This document shows, piece after piece, positions 1-6,742 of a stretch of 9,622 bases of DNA. Made by a program: the position numbers and the translations under genes. The DNA lies in the NCBI GenBank assembly GCA_002469605.1, contig DKMV01000044.1:1-9622 (forward strand), given 5' to 3'. How positions within the stretch are numbered: the first letter of the stretch is position 1; each line of letters begins with the position of its first letter. Source of the DNA: Leclercia sp. UBA7405. GTDB lineage: Bacteria; Pseudomonadota; Gammaproteobacteria; Enterobacterales; Enterobacteriaceae. Below the pieces are notes generated by a model. That model did no database searches. It was not told the origin of the DNA and saw only the letters and a program-made list of their open reading frames with translations.

Positions 1-65
1 CAGAAAAATGACTGACTGCTGCATTCCCCAGCAAAACCCCGCCTTATACCTGATTACACACAGAC

Positions 66-74
66 TTATCCACA
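66..74 (+). promoter_or_regulatory. Consensus DnaA box upstream of purH
   Basis: The nine bases TTATCCACA match the strongest class of DnaA box exactly, as found in oriC R1/R4 of E. coli. The site lies about 33 bp upstream of the PurR operator and roughly 60 bp upstream of the likely purH transcription start. The match is seen directly. Binding by DnaA and any effect on purH or on genes to the left of the window are inference. A single 9-mer can occur by chance, though an exact match inside a short promoter region is uncommon. Confidence 0.6.
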
Positions 75-106
75 ATGCGATCAAAAAGTGAAAATTCGCG
101 AGCGTT

Positions 107-122
107 GCGCAAACGTTTTCGT
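107..122 (+). promoter_or_regulatory. PurR operator (pur box) of purHD
   Basis: The 16-mer GCGCAAACGTTTTCGT differs from the PurR consensus ACGCAAACGTTTTCNT only at the first base and is built around the central CGCAAACG half. PurR, with hypoxanthine or guanine as corepressor, represses purine synthesis genes through such sites, and purHD is a known member of the regulon in E. coli. Here the operator ends immediately before the likely -10 hexamer, so bound PurR would block RNA polymerase. Confidence 0.92.
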
Positions 123-128
123 TAAAAT
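123..128 (+). promoter_or_regulatory. Probable -10 element of the purHD promoter
   Basis: TAAAAT matches the sigma-70 -10 consensus at five of six positions and follows directly after the PurR operator. No good -35 hexamer lies 16-18 bp upstream (the bases around 100-106 are GAGCGTT). The promoter is therefore either weak at -35 or relies on other contacts. The expected start site is near 134-136, which gives a leader of about 95 nt before the purH ATG. The position is inferred from sequence only. Confidence 0.6.
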
Positions 129-160
129 GCTCGCGCTAAATAAAGTGCCCCGCATGGCGT

Positions 161-195
161 GTTAGTTAAGTTTTTTCGCGGAAAATTTACCTAAC
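161..195 (+). other. Possible stem-loop in the purH leader
   Basis: GTTAG at 161-165 pairs with CTAAC at 191-195, and TTTTC at 173-177 pairs with GAAAA at 181-185. Between them TAAG (167-170) pairs with TTTA (186-189), using one G-U pair. This leaves one T/C mismatch, a two-T bulge and a GCG loop. The stem is AU-rich and no T-run follows, so it is not an intrinsic terminator. It ends 22 nt before the purH ribosome binding site. A role in mRNA stability or translation is only a guess. Confidence 0.35.
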
Positions 196-229
196 GCTCT
201 CTGTAATCGTGAAATCCAGGGGATTTACC

Positions 230-1819
230 ATGCAACAACGTCGTCCAGTCCGCCGCGCTCTGCTCAGTGTTTCTGATAAGGCCGGTATCGTCGAATTCGC
301 TCAGGCGCTTTCTGCACGTGGTGTAGAGCTGCTGTCCACCGGCGGTACCGCTCGCCTGTTAGCAGATAAAGGCTTACCGGTTACCGAAGTCTCCGACTAC
401 ACCGGTTTTCCGGAAATGATGGATGGACGCGTCAAAACCCTGCACCCGAAAGTACACGGCGGTATCCTGGGTCGTCGCGGCCAGGATGACGGCATTATGG
501 AGCAGCACGGCATCGCGCCAATCGATATGGTCGTTGTTAACCTCTATCCGTTCGCCCAGACCGTAGCCCGCGAAGGCTGCTCGCTGGAGGACGCGGTTGA
601 GAATATCGATATCGGCGGCCCGACCATGGTGCGCTCTGCCGCCAAGAACCATAAAGATGTGGCCATCGTGGTAAAGAGCAGCGACTACGACGCCATTATT
701 AAAGAGATGGATGCTAACGACGGCTCCCTGAACCTCGAGACCCGTTTCGACCTGGCGATTAAAGCCTTCGAACATACCGCTACCTACGACAGTATGATTG
801 CCAACTACTTCGGCAGCCTAGTACCGGCCTATCACGGCGAAGGCACCGAGCCTTCAGGCCGCTTCTCCCGCACCCTGAACCTGAACTTCATTAAGAAGCA
901 GGATATGCGCTACGGCGAGAACAGCCACCAGCAGGCTGCCTTCTATATAGAAGAAGAGGTAAAAGAAGCCTCGGTTGCCACAGCCCGCCAGGTGCAGGGC
1001 AAAGCGCTCTCCTATAACAACATTGCCGATACCGACGCGGCGCTGGAGTGCGTGAAAGAGTTCAGCGAGCCGGCCTGCGTGATCGTTAAGCACGCAAACC
1101 CGTGCGGCGTGGCGGTCAGCACCTCTATTCTGGATGCCTACGATCGTGCGTATAAAACCGACCCGACCTCCGCGTTCGGCGGCATTATCGCGTTCAACCG
1201 CGAGTTGGATGCCGAAACCGCCCAGGCCATTATCTCCCGCCAGTTTGTAGAAGTGATCATCGCCCCCTCTGCCACTGAAGAAGCCCTGCAAATCACCGCG
1301 GCTAAACAGAACGTGCGCGTGCTGGTCTGCGGCCAGTGGGCGGAGCGCGTACCGGCCCTCGACTTCAAGCGCGTTAACGGCGGCCTGCTGGTACAGGATC
1401 GCGACCTGGGCATGGTGAGTGAAAAAGACCTGCGCGTTGTCAGCAAGCGCCAGCCCACCGAACAAGAGTTGCGTGACGCGCTCTTCTGCTGGAAGGTGGC
1501 GAAGTTCGTGAAGTCCAACGCCATTGTCTATGCCAAAGAGAACATGACTATTGGGATAGGCGCAGGCCAGATGAGCCGCGTCTACTCTGCGAAAATCGCG
1601 GGTATTAAAGCCGGTGACGAAGGGCTGGAAGTGAAAGGCTCCGCCATGGCATCTGACGCCTTCTTCCCGTTCCGCGACGGCATCGACGCCGCCGCTGCGG
1701 TAGGTATCACCTGCGTGATTCAGCCGGGTGGCTCTATTCGCGATGACGAAGTGATCGCCGCTGCCGATGAGCACGGCATCGCGATGATCTTCACCGACAT
1801 GCGTCACTTCCGCCATTAA
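230..1819 (+). CDS. purH: Bifunctional AICAR transformylase / IMP cyclohydrolase PurH
   Basis: PurH catalyses the last two steps of IMP synthesis in the cytoplasm. It formylates AICAR with 10-formyl-tetrahydrofolate and then closes the ring of FAICAR. The protein is 529 aa, the same as E. coli PurH, and aligns from [19 protein letters not shown] to the C-terminal FTDMRHFRH. The N-terminal MGS-like cyclohydrolase domain shows STGGT (residues 36-40) and [14 protein letters not shown] (65-78). The C-terminal transformylase domain carries IVKHANPCG, with the catalytic Lys287-His288 pair. An in-frame GTG at 209 would add seven residues. I chose ATG 230 because AGGGG (218-222) sits seven bases upstream and the start then matches E. 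coli. purD follows after 15 bp, so the two form an operon under the PurR box at 107-122. Confidence 0.98.
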   Translation: MQQRRPVRRALLSVSDKAGIVEFAQALSARGVELLSTGGTARLLADKGLPVTEVSDYTGFPEMMDGRVKTLHPKVHGGILGRRGQDDGIMEQHGIAPIDMVVVNLYPFAQTVAREGCSLEDAVENIDIGGPTMVRSAAKNHKDVAIVVKSSDYDAIIKEMDANDGSLNLETRFDLAIKAFEHTATYDSMIANYFGSLVPAYHGEGTEPSGRFSRTLNLNFIKKQDMRYGENSHQQAAFYIEEEVKEASVATARQVQGKALSYNNIADTDAALECVKEFSEPACVIVKHANPCGVAVSTSILDAYDRAYKTDPTSAFGGIIAFNRELDAETAQAIISRQFVEVIIAPSATEEALQITAAKQNVRVLVCGQWAERVPALDFKRVNGGLLVQDRDLGMVSEKDLRVVSKRQPTEQELRDALFCWKVAKFVKSNAIVYAKENMTIGIGAGQMSRVYSAKIAGIKAGDEGLEVKGSAMASDAFFPFRDGIDAAAAVGITCVIQPGGSIRDDEVIAAADEHGIAMIFTDMRHFRH

Positions 1820-1834
1820 TCCCCGGAGCAGACA

Positions 1835-3127
1835 ATGAAAGTATTAGTGATTGGTAACGGCGGGCGCGAACATGCCCTGGCGTGGAAAGCGGCGCAGTCT
1901 GCGCAGGTAGAAACCGTCTTCGTGGCACCGGGTAATGCCGGTACCGCGCTGGAACCCACTCTGCAGAACGTGGCTATCGGCGTAACCGATATCCCGGCGC
2001 TGCTGAACTTTGCCCAGAGCGAGAAGATCGATCTGACTATTGTTGGCCCGGAAGCGCCGCTGGTTATCGGCGTGGTGGATGCATTCCGCGCGGCGGGTCT
2101 GAAGATCTTTGGCCCTACCGAGGGTGCCGCCCAGCTGGAGGGCTCTAAGGCCTTCACTAAAGATTTCCTGGCCCGGCATAACATCCCGACGGCGGAGTAC
2201 CAGAACTTTACCGACGTCGAGCCTGCTCTTGCTTACCTGCGTGAAAAAGGCGCGCCTATTGTTATTAAGGCGGACGGTCTGGCGGCAGGTAAAGGGGTGA
2301 TCGTGGCGATGACCCTCGAAGAAGCCGAAGCGGCGGTTCAGGATATGCTGGCGGGCAACGCCTTTGGCGACGCCGGTCACCGTATCGTTATCGAAGAGTT
2401 CCTCGATGGCGAAGAGGCCAGCTTTATCGTGATGGTGGACGGCGAGCACGTGCTGCCGATGGCCACCAGCCAGGATCATAAGCGCGTCGGCGACGGCGAT
2501 ACCGGCCCGAATACCGGTGGAATGGGCGCCTACTCCCCTGCCCCGGTGGTTACCGATGAAGTGCATCAGCGCACCATGGAACGCATCATCTGGCCTACCG
2601 TGAAAGGGATGGCGGCAGAGGGCAATACCTACACCGGCTTCCTGTACGCCGGGCTGATGATCGACAAAGCGGGCAATCCGAAGGTTATCGAATTCAACTG
2701 CCGCTTTGGCGATCCGGAAACCCAGCCGATCATGCTGCGCATGAAATCCGATCTGGTGGATCTGTGCCTTGCCGCCTGCGAAGGCAAACTGGATGAGAAG
2801 ACCTCAGAGTGGGACGAGCGCGCCTCGCTTGGCGTGGTGATTGCGGCGGGTGGCTATCCGGGCAGTTATCACAACGGCGATGAGATCCACGGCCTGCCGC
2901 TGGAAGAGGTGGAGGCCGCTAAGGTGTTCCATGCCGGTACAAAGCTTGCAGATGACGACCGGGTACTGACCAACGGCGGGCGCGTGCTGTGCGCGACGGC
3001 GCTGGGCAATACGGTTGCCGAGGCGCAGCAGCGTGCCTATGCGCTGATGGCAGATATTCACTGGAACGGCAGTTTCAGCCGCAACGATATTGGCTATCGT
3101 GCGATTGCGCGTGAGAAAGGCGAGTAA
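1835..3127 (+). CDS. purD: Phosphoribosylamine--glycine ligase (GAR synthetase) PurD
   Basis: PurD joins 5-phosphoribosylamine and glycine using ATP to make GAR, the second step of de novo purine synthesis. The 430-aa protein is one residue longer than E. coli PurD (429) and has the usual ATP-grasp layout. The N-terminal domain has GNGGREHA (7-14) and GPEAPLV. The ATP-grasp core has IVIKADGLAAGKG (142-154), the DHKRVGDGDTGPNTGGMGAYSP loop and the metal-binding EFNCRFGDPETQ (286-297). A C-terminal domain follows. GGAG at 1825-1828 lies six bases before the ATG. It is co-transcribed with purH. The last residues (AREKGE) differ from E. coli, which is ordinary variation. A strong hairpin follows nine bases after the stop. 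Confidence 0.98.
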   Translation: MKVLVIGNGGREHALAWKAAQSAQVETVFVAPGNAGTALEPTLQNVAIGVTDIPALLNFAQSEKIDLTIVGPEAPLVIGVVDAFRAAGLKIFGPTEGAAQLEGSKAFTKDFLARHNIPTAEYQNFTDVEPALAYLREKGAPIVIKADGLAAGKGVIVAMTLEEAEAAVQDMLAGNAFGDAGHRIVIEEFLDGEEASFIVMVDGEHVLPMATSQDHKRVGDGDTGPNTGGMGAYSPAPVVTDEVHQRTMERIIWPTVKGMAAEGNTYTGFLYAGLMIDKAGNPKVIEFNCRFGDPETQPIMLRMKSDLVDLCLAACEGKLDEKTSEWDERASLGVVIAAGGYPGSYHNGDEIHGLPLEEVEAAKVFHAGTKLADDDRVLTNGGRVLCATALGNTVAEAQQRAYALMADIHWNGSFSRNDIGYRAIAREKGE

Positions 3128-3135
3128 TCTTCCCT

Positions 3136-3161
3136 GACTCTCTCCCCACCGGGAGAGAGTC
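3136..3161 (+). terminator. Hairpin between purD and yjaH, probable terminator
   Basis: GACTCTCTCCC (3136-3146) and GGGAGAGAGTC (3151-3161) form a perfect 11-bp stem with a CACC loop. It lies in the 37 bp between the convergent stop codons of purD and yjaH. It lacks a clean T-run on either side: CCCTCAAAATCCC follows on plus and AGGGAAGATT on minus. It may therefore act with help, mainly protect 3' ends, or serve both directions. It is the only candidate for ending the purHD transcript here. Confidence 0.65.
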
Positions 3162-3164
3162 CCC

Positions 3165-3863
3165 TCAAAATCCCTTTTCCGTCGGCTGCCAGGTGCAGAA
3201 ATCTTCATTCGCCACCAGCAGCAGCTGAGAGCCTTCCGGCGCCTCCAGCCAGGCCACGCTTACATCCATTGATGAATGGCTCTGACGACGCGCTACGTGC
3301 TCCGTCGCCCGACGGTCGAGCTCCGGCTTAACGGTTTGCCCTTCGCAGGTGGTCACTGTGCCATTATTGTGCCAGCGCCCCTGGCGCAGCACCACGTGCC
3401 CCTGACGCAGCACATCGCTGGTCTGGCGGATCTTGTCCGCACGATAGCGATAGAGCGCAATCTGGTCGCTGGAGAGCTGCTGCTTCTGGCCACCGGATTC
3501 ATGCTGCATAAAGCTCAGCTCGCCGCGATCGTCAAAACGCACCCGTACGTGTTCGGGCATTTCGCTGTAGATATTGAGTTCGATAAGGGCAAGATTATCG
3601 CCCTGCCAGCGGTATTCGCTGGTTGTGGTACTGCCGCTATGCCAGGGGCTGAACGCGGAGAGCAGATGTACTTCGCCGCCGTCATCTTTGCGCCAGATGC
3701 GCACTACACCCTGGTTATCGACATATCCGCTGGCGGTGAAGGCCGGCAGAGAGGAGTCGGAACTGCAGGCAGAAAGCAACAGCACGCCTGCCAACATCAG
3801 CGCTTTGCGCCAGACAGACAAAAGGGGCGAAACCGCCCCTTCGTTAAAACTGTTCACTGCCAC
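3165..3863 (-). CDS. yjaH: YjaH, DUF1481 family putative lipoprotein
   Basis: The function is unknown. The product resembles E. coli YjaH (about 231 aa) in length and position immediately after hupA. It has a hydrophobic segment ALMLAGVLLL followed by a lipobox LSAC (residues 30-33), so cleavage before Cys33 and lipidation are expected. Ser at +2 predicts outer-membrane sorting. The rest is a soluble, charged beta-rich-looking domain with two cysteines (in TTCEGQ and EDFCTW) that might pair in the periplasm. The start is uncertain. GTG at 3863 gives 232 aa and lies six bases after the hupA stop, but its first codons run through the hupA terminator hairpin (3820-3841). Later options are GTG 3857, TTG 3821 (MSVWRKALMLAGVLLLSAC, a normal-length signal peptide) and ATG 3797. 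None has a convincing ribosome binding site. Confidence 0.82.
   Translation of the reverse strand: MAVNSFNEGAVSPLLSVWRKALMLAGVLLLSACSSDSSLPAFTASGYVDNQGVVRIWRKDDGGEVHLLSAFSPWHSGSTTTSEYRWQGDNLALIELNIYSEMPEHVRVRFDDRGELSFMQHESGGQKQQLSSDQIALYRYRADKIRQTSDVLRQGHVVLRQGRWHNNGTVTTCEGQTVKPELDRRATEHVARRQSHSSMDVSVAWLEAPEGSQLLLVANEDFCTWQPTEKGF
3820..3841 (-). terminator. Intrinsic terminator of hupA
   Basis: Read on the minus strand, AAGGGGCG, loop GTTT and CGCCCCTT form an 8-bp stem. The run of four T overlaps the stem base and continues TTTTGTC. It begins 27 bases after the hupA stop codon. Its GC-rich stem and T-run fit a Rho-independent terminator for a highly expressed short gene. It lies within the longest predicted reading frame of yjaH, so yjaH would be expressed only by readthrough or from a start beyond it. 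Confidence 0.85.
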
Positions 3864-3868
3864 GCGTG

Positions 3869-4141
3869 TTACTTAACAGCGTCTTTCAGTGCTTTGCCAG
3901 AGACAAAAGCCGGCACGTTTGCAGCGGCGATTTTGATCTCTTTACCGGTCTGCGGGTTGCGGCCAGTACGCTCAGCGCGGTGGTTCACTTTGAAGGTACC
4001 GAAACCTACCAGTTGTACAGCATCGCCTTCTTTCAGAGACTCAGTAATAGCAGCCAGGGTGGATTCCAGAGCAGCTTTAGCCTGCACCTTAGACAGATCA
4101 GCCTTGTCCGCAATTACATCAATCAGTTGAGTCTTGTTCAT
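3869..4141 (-). CDS. hupA: DNA-binding protein HU, alpha subunit
   Basis: HU alpha is an abundant nucleoid protein. It forms homodimers or heterodimers with HU beta and binds DNA with little sequence preference, bending it and preferring nicks, gaps and junctions. The 90-aa product differs from E. coli HupA only at a few N-terminal positions (D12, D15 and V19 here) and is otherwise unchanged. It includes [21 protein letters not shown], the start of the beta-arm, with the arm-tip proline in RNPQTG. The basic C-terminus GKALKDAVK is intact. I distinguish it from HupB by the MNKTQLID start and the beta-arm sequence. The ribosome binding site AAGGAT (4147-4152) lies five bases before ATG. A terminator follows the stop at once. 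The 186-bp gap upstream implies its own promoter, although I see no clear -35/-10 pair. Confidence 0.98.
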   Translation of the reverse strand: MNKTQLIDVIADKADLSKVQAKAALESTLAAITESLKEGDAVQLVGFGTFKVNHRAERTGRNPQTGKEIKIAAANVPAFVSGKALKDAVK

Positions 4142-4180
4142 AAGTTATCCTTACAATGTGTTTATCGCTTGCTAAGCATC

Positions 4181-4210
4181 GAGTGCGACGAAAATGCCAA
4201 AAAAGCACTC
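4181..4210 (-). repeat. Inverted repeat in the hupA leader
   Basis: GAGTGC and GCACTC form a perfect 6-bp inverted repeat around an 18-base interval. On the minus strand that interval contains six T (4199-4204) and TTTTCGTC. It lies 40-69 bases upstream of the hupA start codon and 29 bases upstream of the ribosome binding site. If hupA is transcribed from farther upstream, the mRNA would carry this stem with a U-rich loop. Any role is unknown. Confidence 0.4.
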
Positions 4211-4244
4211 TCCTGCATACACGCACCGATAGCCACTTTTTTTC

Positions 4245-4273
4245 GCCCCCCAAATGTAGACCAGACGGGGGGC
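4245..4273. repeat. C7/G7-type inverted repeat upstream of hupA
   Basis: GCCCCCC (4245-4251) and GGGGGGC (4267-4273) are perfect 7-bp arms around a 15-base interval. The left arm is next to seven T on the plus strand (4237-4243), which are seven A after the hairpin on the minus strand. Since no T-run follows the hairpin in either direction, it does not look like an intrinsic terminator. It sits between the yjaG stop and the expected hupA promoter region. It may be a protein site, a DNA structure or an mRNA end. Confidence 0.4.
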
Positions 4274-4327
4274 AGAAGGGAAGAGTCGAGGCATGACAAA
4301 ACAGGCGTTAAATCACGTTTTGTTGTC

Positions 4328-4918
4328 TCACTGGTTAATTTTTATACCAATGTTACTCTCACCCGCCTCACGCAAGTCTGCGCGCAGACCTTTAATCAGC
4401 TCAATGTCGCGTTCTTCGCACTCTGCCAGCAGGCGGAATATTTCCCACTGAATGTCCCACTCCTGCTCAACGGCCGGGTTGGCTCTGAGCTCTTCATCGG
4501 TCATTTCACGACCTGCCTGGGTCATCTCCAGCATGGCGACAGAGGTGATTGACGCTTTGCTGACTTCGATTGCGTGATCCAGGGTTTCGCCGCTCAGGCG
4601 GGAGTGGATAAGTTCGCTGAGCGCCACGCAGGCATCGATAGCCGGGTAAACGCCATACACATCGTAGTCATCTGCCGCCGGGATCGCCTCTTCAAACTTC
4701 TCGAGCTGGGAATCGAAGTTTATCTTCGCATCTTTCACCGTCAGGGTTTCCCACACCAGGTCGAGGATGCGGCGGTAGATCTGCCCCTCACCGAATTCAG
4801 TCTGCTCACAGAACATCGCGTAGTTGGGATACATGCGCTCGCACAGGCAGGCCATAAAGGTGACGTGCTGCCAGCTTTCCAGCTTCTCAAGGCGCAGATG
4901 AATCGGGTTTTGTAACAT
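4328..4918 (-). CDS. yjaG: YjaG, DUF416 family protein of unknown function
   Basis: No function is established to my knowledge. The product is 196 aa, equal to E. coli YjaG, starting MLQNPIHLRLEKLESWQHVTFMACLCERMYPNYAMF and ending GESNIGIKINQ. It is an acidic, apparently all-helical soluble protein with no signal peptide, membrane segment or visible catalytic motif. The conserved LRLEKLESWQHVTFMACLCERMYPNY opening and the AECEERDIELIKGLRADLREAG end are family hallmarks. The frame is open upstream to 4981 and would overlap nfi. ATG 4918 is preferred because it gives the family length and leaves a normal 41-bp gap after nfi. The ribosome binding site is weak (GAGAT in CGAGATCTCATC). It is probably the last gene of the nudC-hemE-nfi-yjaG unit. 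Confidence 0.93.
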   Translation of the reverse strand: MLQNPIHLRLEKLESWQHVTFMACLCERMYPNYAMFCEQTEFGEGQIYRRILDLVWETLTVKDAKINFDSQLEKFEEAIPAADDYDVYGVYPAIDACVALSELIHSRLSGETLDHAIEVSKASITSVAMLEMTQAGREMTDEELRANPAVEQEWDIQWEIFRLLAECEERDIELIKGLRADLREAGESNIGIKINQ

Positions 4919-4959
4919 GATGAGATCTCGAATCGGAAATTGGCAGCAGTGTACCTGAA

Positions 4960-5631
4960 TCAGGGCTGAATTTCCTGCCAACGAACAAAAGCCGGACGCC
5001 CGGAGGCCACGGCGTCAGCCCAGCGGGTAGGCTCCGGCAGGCGGTAGCCTTTCATGCAGCGCTGTACCCATGCGAGGGCGGTATCGGTGCTGACCCGATG
5101 GCCGGTGGCCACAAACAGCGGATTGCAGCGCGCTTTGCTGCGCCAGACCCACGCCAGCTGCTCGCCTTTGTCCATCAGCGGCGCCAGCGCCCCCGGCTCC
5201 GGGGAGAGGGGCTCAAATTTGCCGCACAGGCGCTTTTTCGCCACCCCGATGGTAGGCACATCCACCAGCAGGCCAAAATGGCTGGCCACCCCTAAACGGC
5301 GCGGGTGGGAAATCCCGTGTCCATCGACAAACAGCAGATCCGGTTTTTGCGAGAGCTGCTCCCACGCCGCCAGCAGCGCGGGATATTCGCGAAAGGAGAG
5401 AAAGCCCGGAATATAGGGCATGGTGGTGGCGATACGCGCCACCTTGTACTCCACCAGCTCCAGCCCGGGCCAGGTGAGGAGCACCATCGCCGCGCGCGTC
5501 ACTTCGCCGCCCTGTTCAAACCCCACGTCCGCACCGCCAATAAACTGCGGAGGATCGTTATCCAGTCGATCCTCGCGGATCACCGATGAGGCAAGTTCGA
5601 TTTGCTGAGCGCGTAACGACGCGAGATCCAT
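4960..5631 (-). CDS. nfi: Endonuclease V (deoxyinosine 3'-endonuclease) Nfi
   Basis: Endonuclease V nicks DNA at the second phosphodiester bond 3' of hypoxanthine (deoxyinosine) and some other deaminated or mismatched bases, starting alternative excision repair. The 223-aa protein equals E. coli Nfi in length. Metal-binding acids are visible: Asp35 in GADVGFEQ and Asp103 in FVDGHG, with a further acid at Glu82. The PYIP wedge (72-75) that senses the lesion strand is present, as are [12 protein letters not shown] and [13 protein letters not shown] at 5637 would add two residues. ATG 5631 is chosen because AAGGAG (5637-5642) lies five bases upstream. That AAGGAG overlaps the hemE stop codon, and only nine bases separate the genes, so translation is probably coupled to hemE. 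Confidence 0.97.
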   Translation of the reverse strand: MDLASLRAQQIELASSVIREDRLDNDPPQFIGGADVGFEQGGEVTRAAMVLLTWPGLELVEYKVARIATTMPYIPGFLSFREYPALLAAWEQLSQKPDLLFVDGHGISHPRRLGVASHFGLLVDVPTIGVAKKRLCGKFEPLSPEPGALAPLMDKGEQLAWVWRSKARCNPLFVATGHRVSTDTALAWVQRCMKGYRLPEPTRWADAVASGRPAFVRWQEIQP

Positions 5632-5640
5632 AACCACTCC

Positions 5641-6705
5641 TTACTGATGATATTGCGCAGAAAGCCGGTGCACCGCCTCCACAAACGCGCCAGCATGTTC
5701 TGGCGGGACATCCTGATGAATGCCGTGTCCGAGGTTGAAGACGTGCCCTTCTCCCTGCCCGAAAGCAGAAAGTATAGACCCCACTTCCTCTTCGATGCGG
5801 GCCGGAGGGGCATAAAGCATCGATGGATCCATATTGCCCTGCAGCGCCACCTTGTGGCCCACGCGACGGCGCGCATCGGCAATATCGGTAGTCCAGTCGA
5901 GCCCCAGGGCGTCGCAGCCGGTTTCCGCCATGGCTTCCAGCCACTGTCCGCCCCCTTTGGTAAACAGGGTTACCGGCACGCGGCGGCCTTCGTTTTCACG
6001 CAGCAGGCCATCGACAATTTTGTGCATGTAATACAAGGAGAATTGCTGATAATCGCGCCCGGTAAGCACGCCGCCCCAGGTATCGAAAATCATCACCGAC
6101 TGGGCGCCCGCTTTAATCTGCGCGTTAAGATAGAGGGTGACGCTCTTCGCCAGCTTGTCGAGCAGCGCGTGCAGGGCCAGCGGCTCGGCATACATCATCT
6201 TTTTAATCAGGGTAAAGGCTTTGCTGCTGCCGCCTTCCACCATGTAGGTCGCCAGCGTCCAGGGGCTGCCGGAGAAGCCAATCAGCGGCACTTCGCCTTT
6301 CAGTTCACGGCGAATAGTGCGCACGGCGTTCATCACATAGCCCAGCTCCTGCTCCGGATCCGGGATCGGCAGGTTGTCGATATCGGCCTTGCTTTTGATG
6401 GGTGATGAGAAGCGCGGCCCTTCGCCGGTTTCAAAGTAGAGTCCCAGCCCCATGGCATCCGGGATGGTCAGGATATCCGAGAAGAGGATCGCCGCATCGA
6501 GCGGATAGCGGCGCAGCGGCTGCAAGGTGACTTCGCACGCCAGCTCGGCGTTTTTGCACAGCGACATAAAATCGCCCGCCTGGGCGCGCGTGGCCTTGTA
6601 CTCCGGCAGATAGCGACCCGCCTGGCGCATCATCCATACCGGGGTGATATCAACGGGTTGGCGCAGCAGCGCACGCAGATAACGATCGTTCTTCAATTCG
6701 GTCAT
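5641..6705 (-). CDS. hemE: Uroporphyrinogen decarboxylase HemE
   Basis: HemE removes the four acetate carboxyl groups of uroporphyrinogen III to give coproporphyrinogen III, without a cofactor, in the cytoplasmic haem pathway. The 354-aa product matches E. coli HemE in length. Signature one, [15 protein letters not shown] (22-36), includes the substrate-binding Arg27 and Arg31. The catalytic Asp77 is in ILFSDIL. Signature two is [17 protein letters not shown], and the C-terminal GNMDPS, FNLGHGI and PPEHAG motifs are intact. The ribosome binding site AAGGAA (6713-6718) lies seven bases before ATG. It starts 37 bp after nudC and is followed nine bases later by nfi, so it is probably co-transcribed with both. 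No terminator-like hairpin interrupts this run. Confidence 0.98.
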   Translation of the reverse strand: MTELKNDRYLRALLRQPVDITPVWMMRQAGRYLPEYKATRAQAGDFMSLCKNAELACEVTLQPLRRYPLDAAILFSDILTIPDAMGLGLYFETGEGPRFSSPIKSKADIDNLPIPDPEQELGYVMNAVRTIRRELKGEVPLIGFSGSPWTLATYMVEGGSSKAFTLIKKMMYAEPLALHALLDKLAKSVTLYLNAQIKAGAQSVMIFDTWGGVLTGRDYQQFSLYYMHKIVDGLLRENEGRRVPVTLFTKGGGQWLEAMAETGCDALGLDWTTDIADARRRVGHKVALQGNMDPSMLYAPPARIEEEVGSILSAFGQGEGHVFNLGHGIHQDVPPEHAGAFVEAVHRLSAQYHQ

Positions 6706-6742
6706 ATTGCAGTTCCTTAAGCGTCAGACTTGCAGTGTAACA

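Noticed and set aside
1..60. Divergent rRNA operon promoter at the left edge
   Set aside because: In E. coli rrnE lies divergent to purH, but no consensus rrn P1 hexamers, discriminator or rRNA sequence can be seen in these bases.
209..229. Upstream GTG start for purH adding seven residues
   Set aside because: The AGGGG ribosome binding site lies downstream of this GTG and is correctly spaced for ATG 230, which also gives the family length.
854..1816. A 320-residue open frame on the minus strand across purH, plus a 133-residue one at 374-775
   Set aside because: These are antisense shadows of purH. The sense frame is an unmistakable full-length PurH, the antisense translations show no family motif, and GC-rich third positions routinely open such frames.
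1844..2566. A 240-residue minus-strand frame inside purD
   Set aside because: It is a codon-bias shadow of purD, with no ribosome binding site or recognisable domain.
3276..4130. A 284-residue plus-strand frame spanning yjaH and hupA, and a 228-residue one at 3866-4552
   Set aside because: Both run across two or three well-supported minus-strand genes and their intergenic DNA, including the hupA terminator. Their composition is that of reverse-complemented HU and YjaH.
4296..4323. ACAAAAC/GTTTTGT inverted repeat just after the yjaG stop as a yjaG terminator
   Set aside because: The 7-bp stem is mostly A-T with a 14-base loop, and the only T-run is part of the stem, so it is too weak to call.
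4919..4981. Longer yjaG starting at 4981 within nfi
   Set aside because: It adds 21 residues absent from the family, whereas ATG 4918 gives exactly 196 aa.
5647..6405. A 252-residue plus-strand frame opposite hemE
   Set aside because: It is antisense to an intact HemE with all signature motifs, and no start signals or homology are recognisable.
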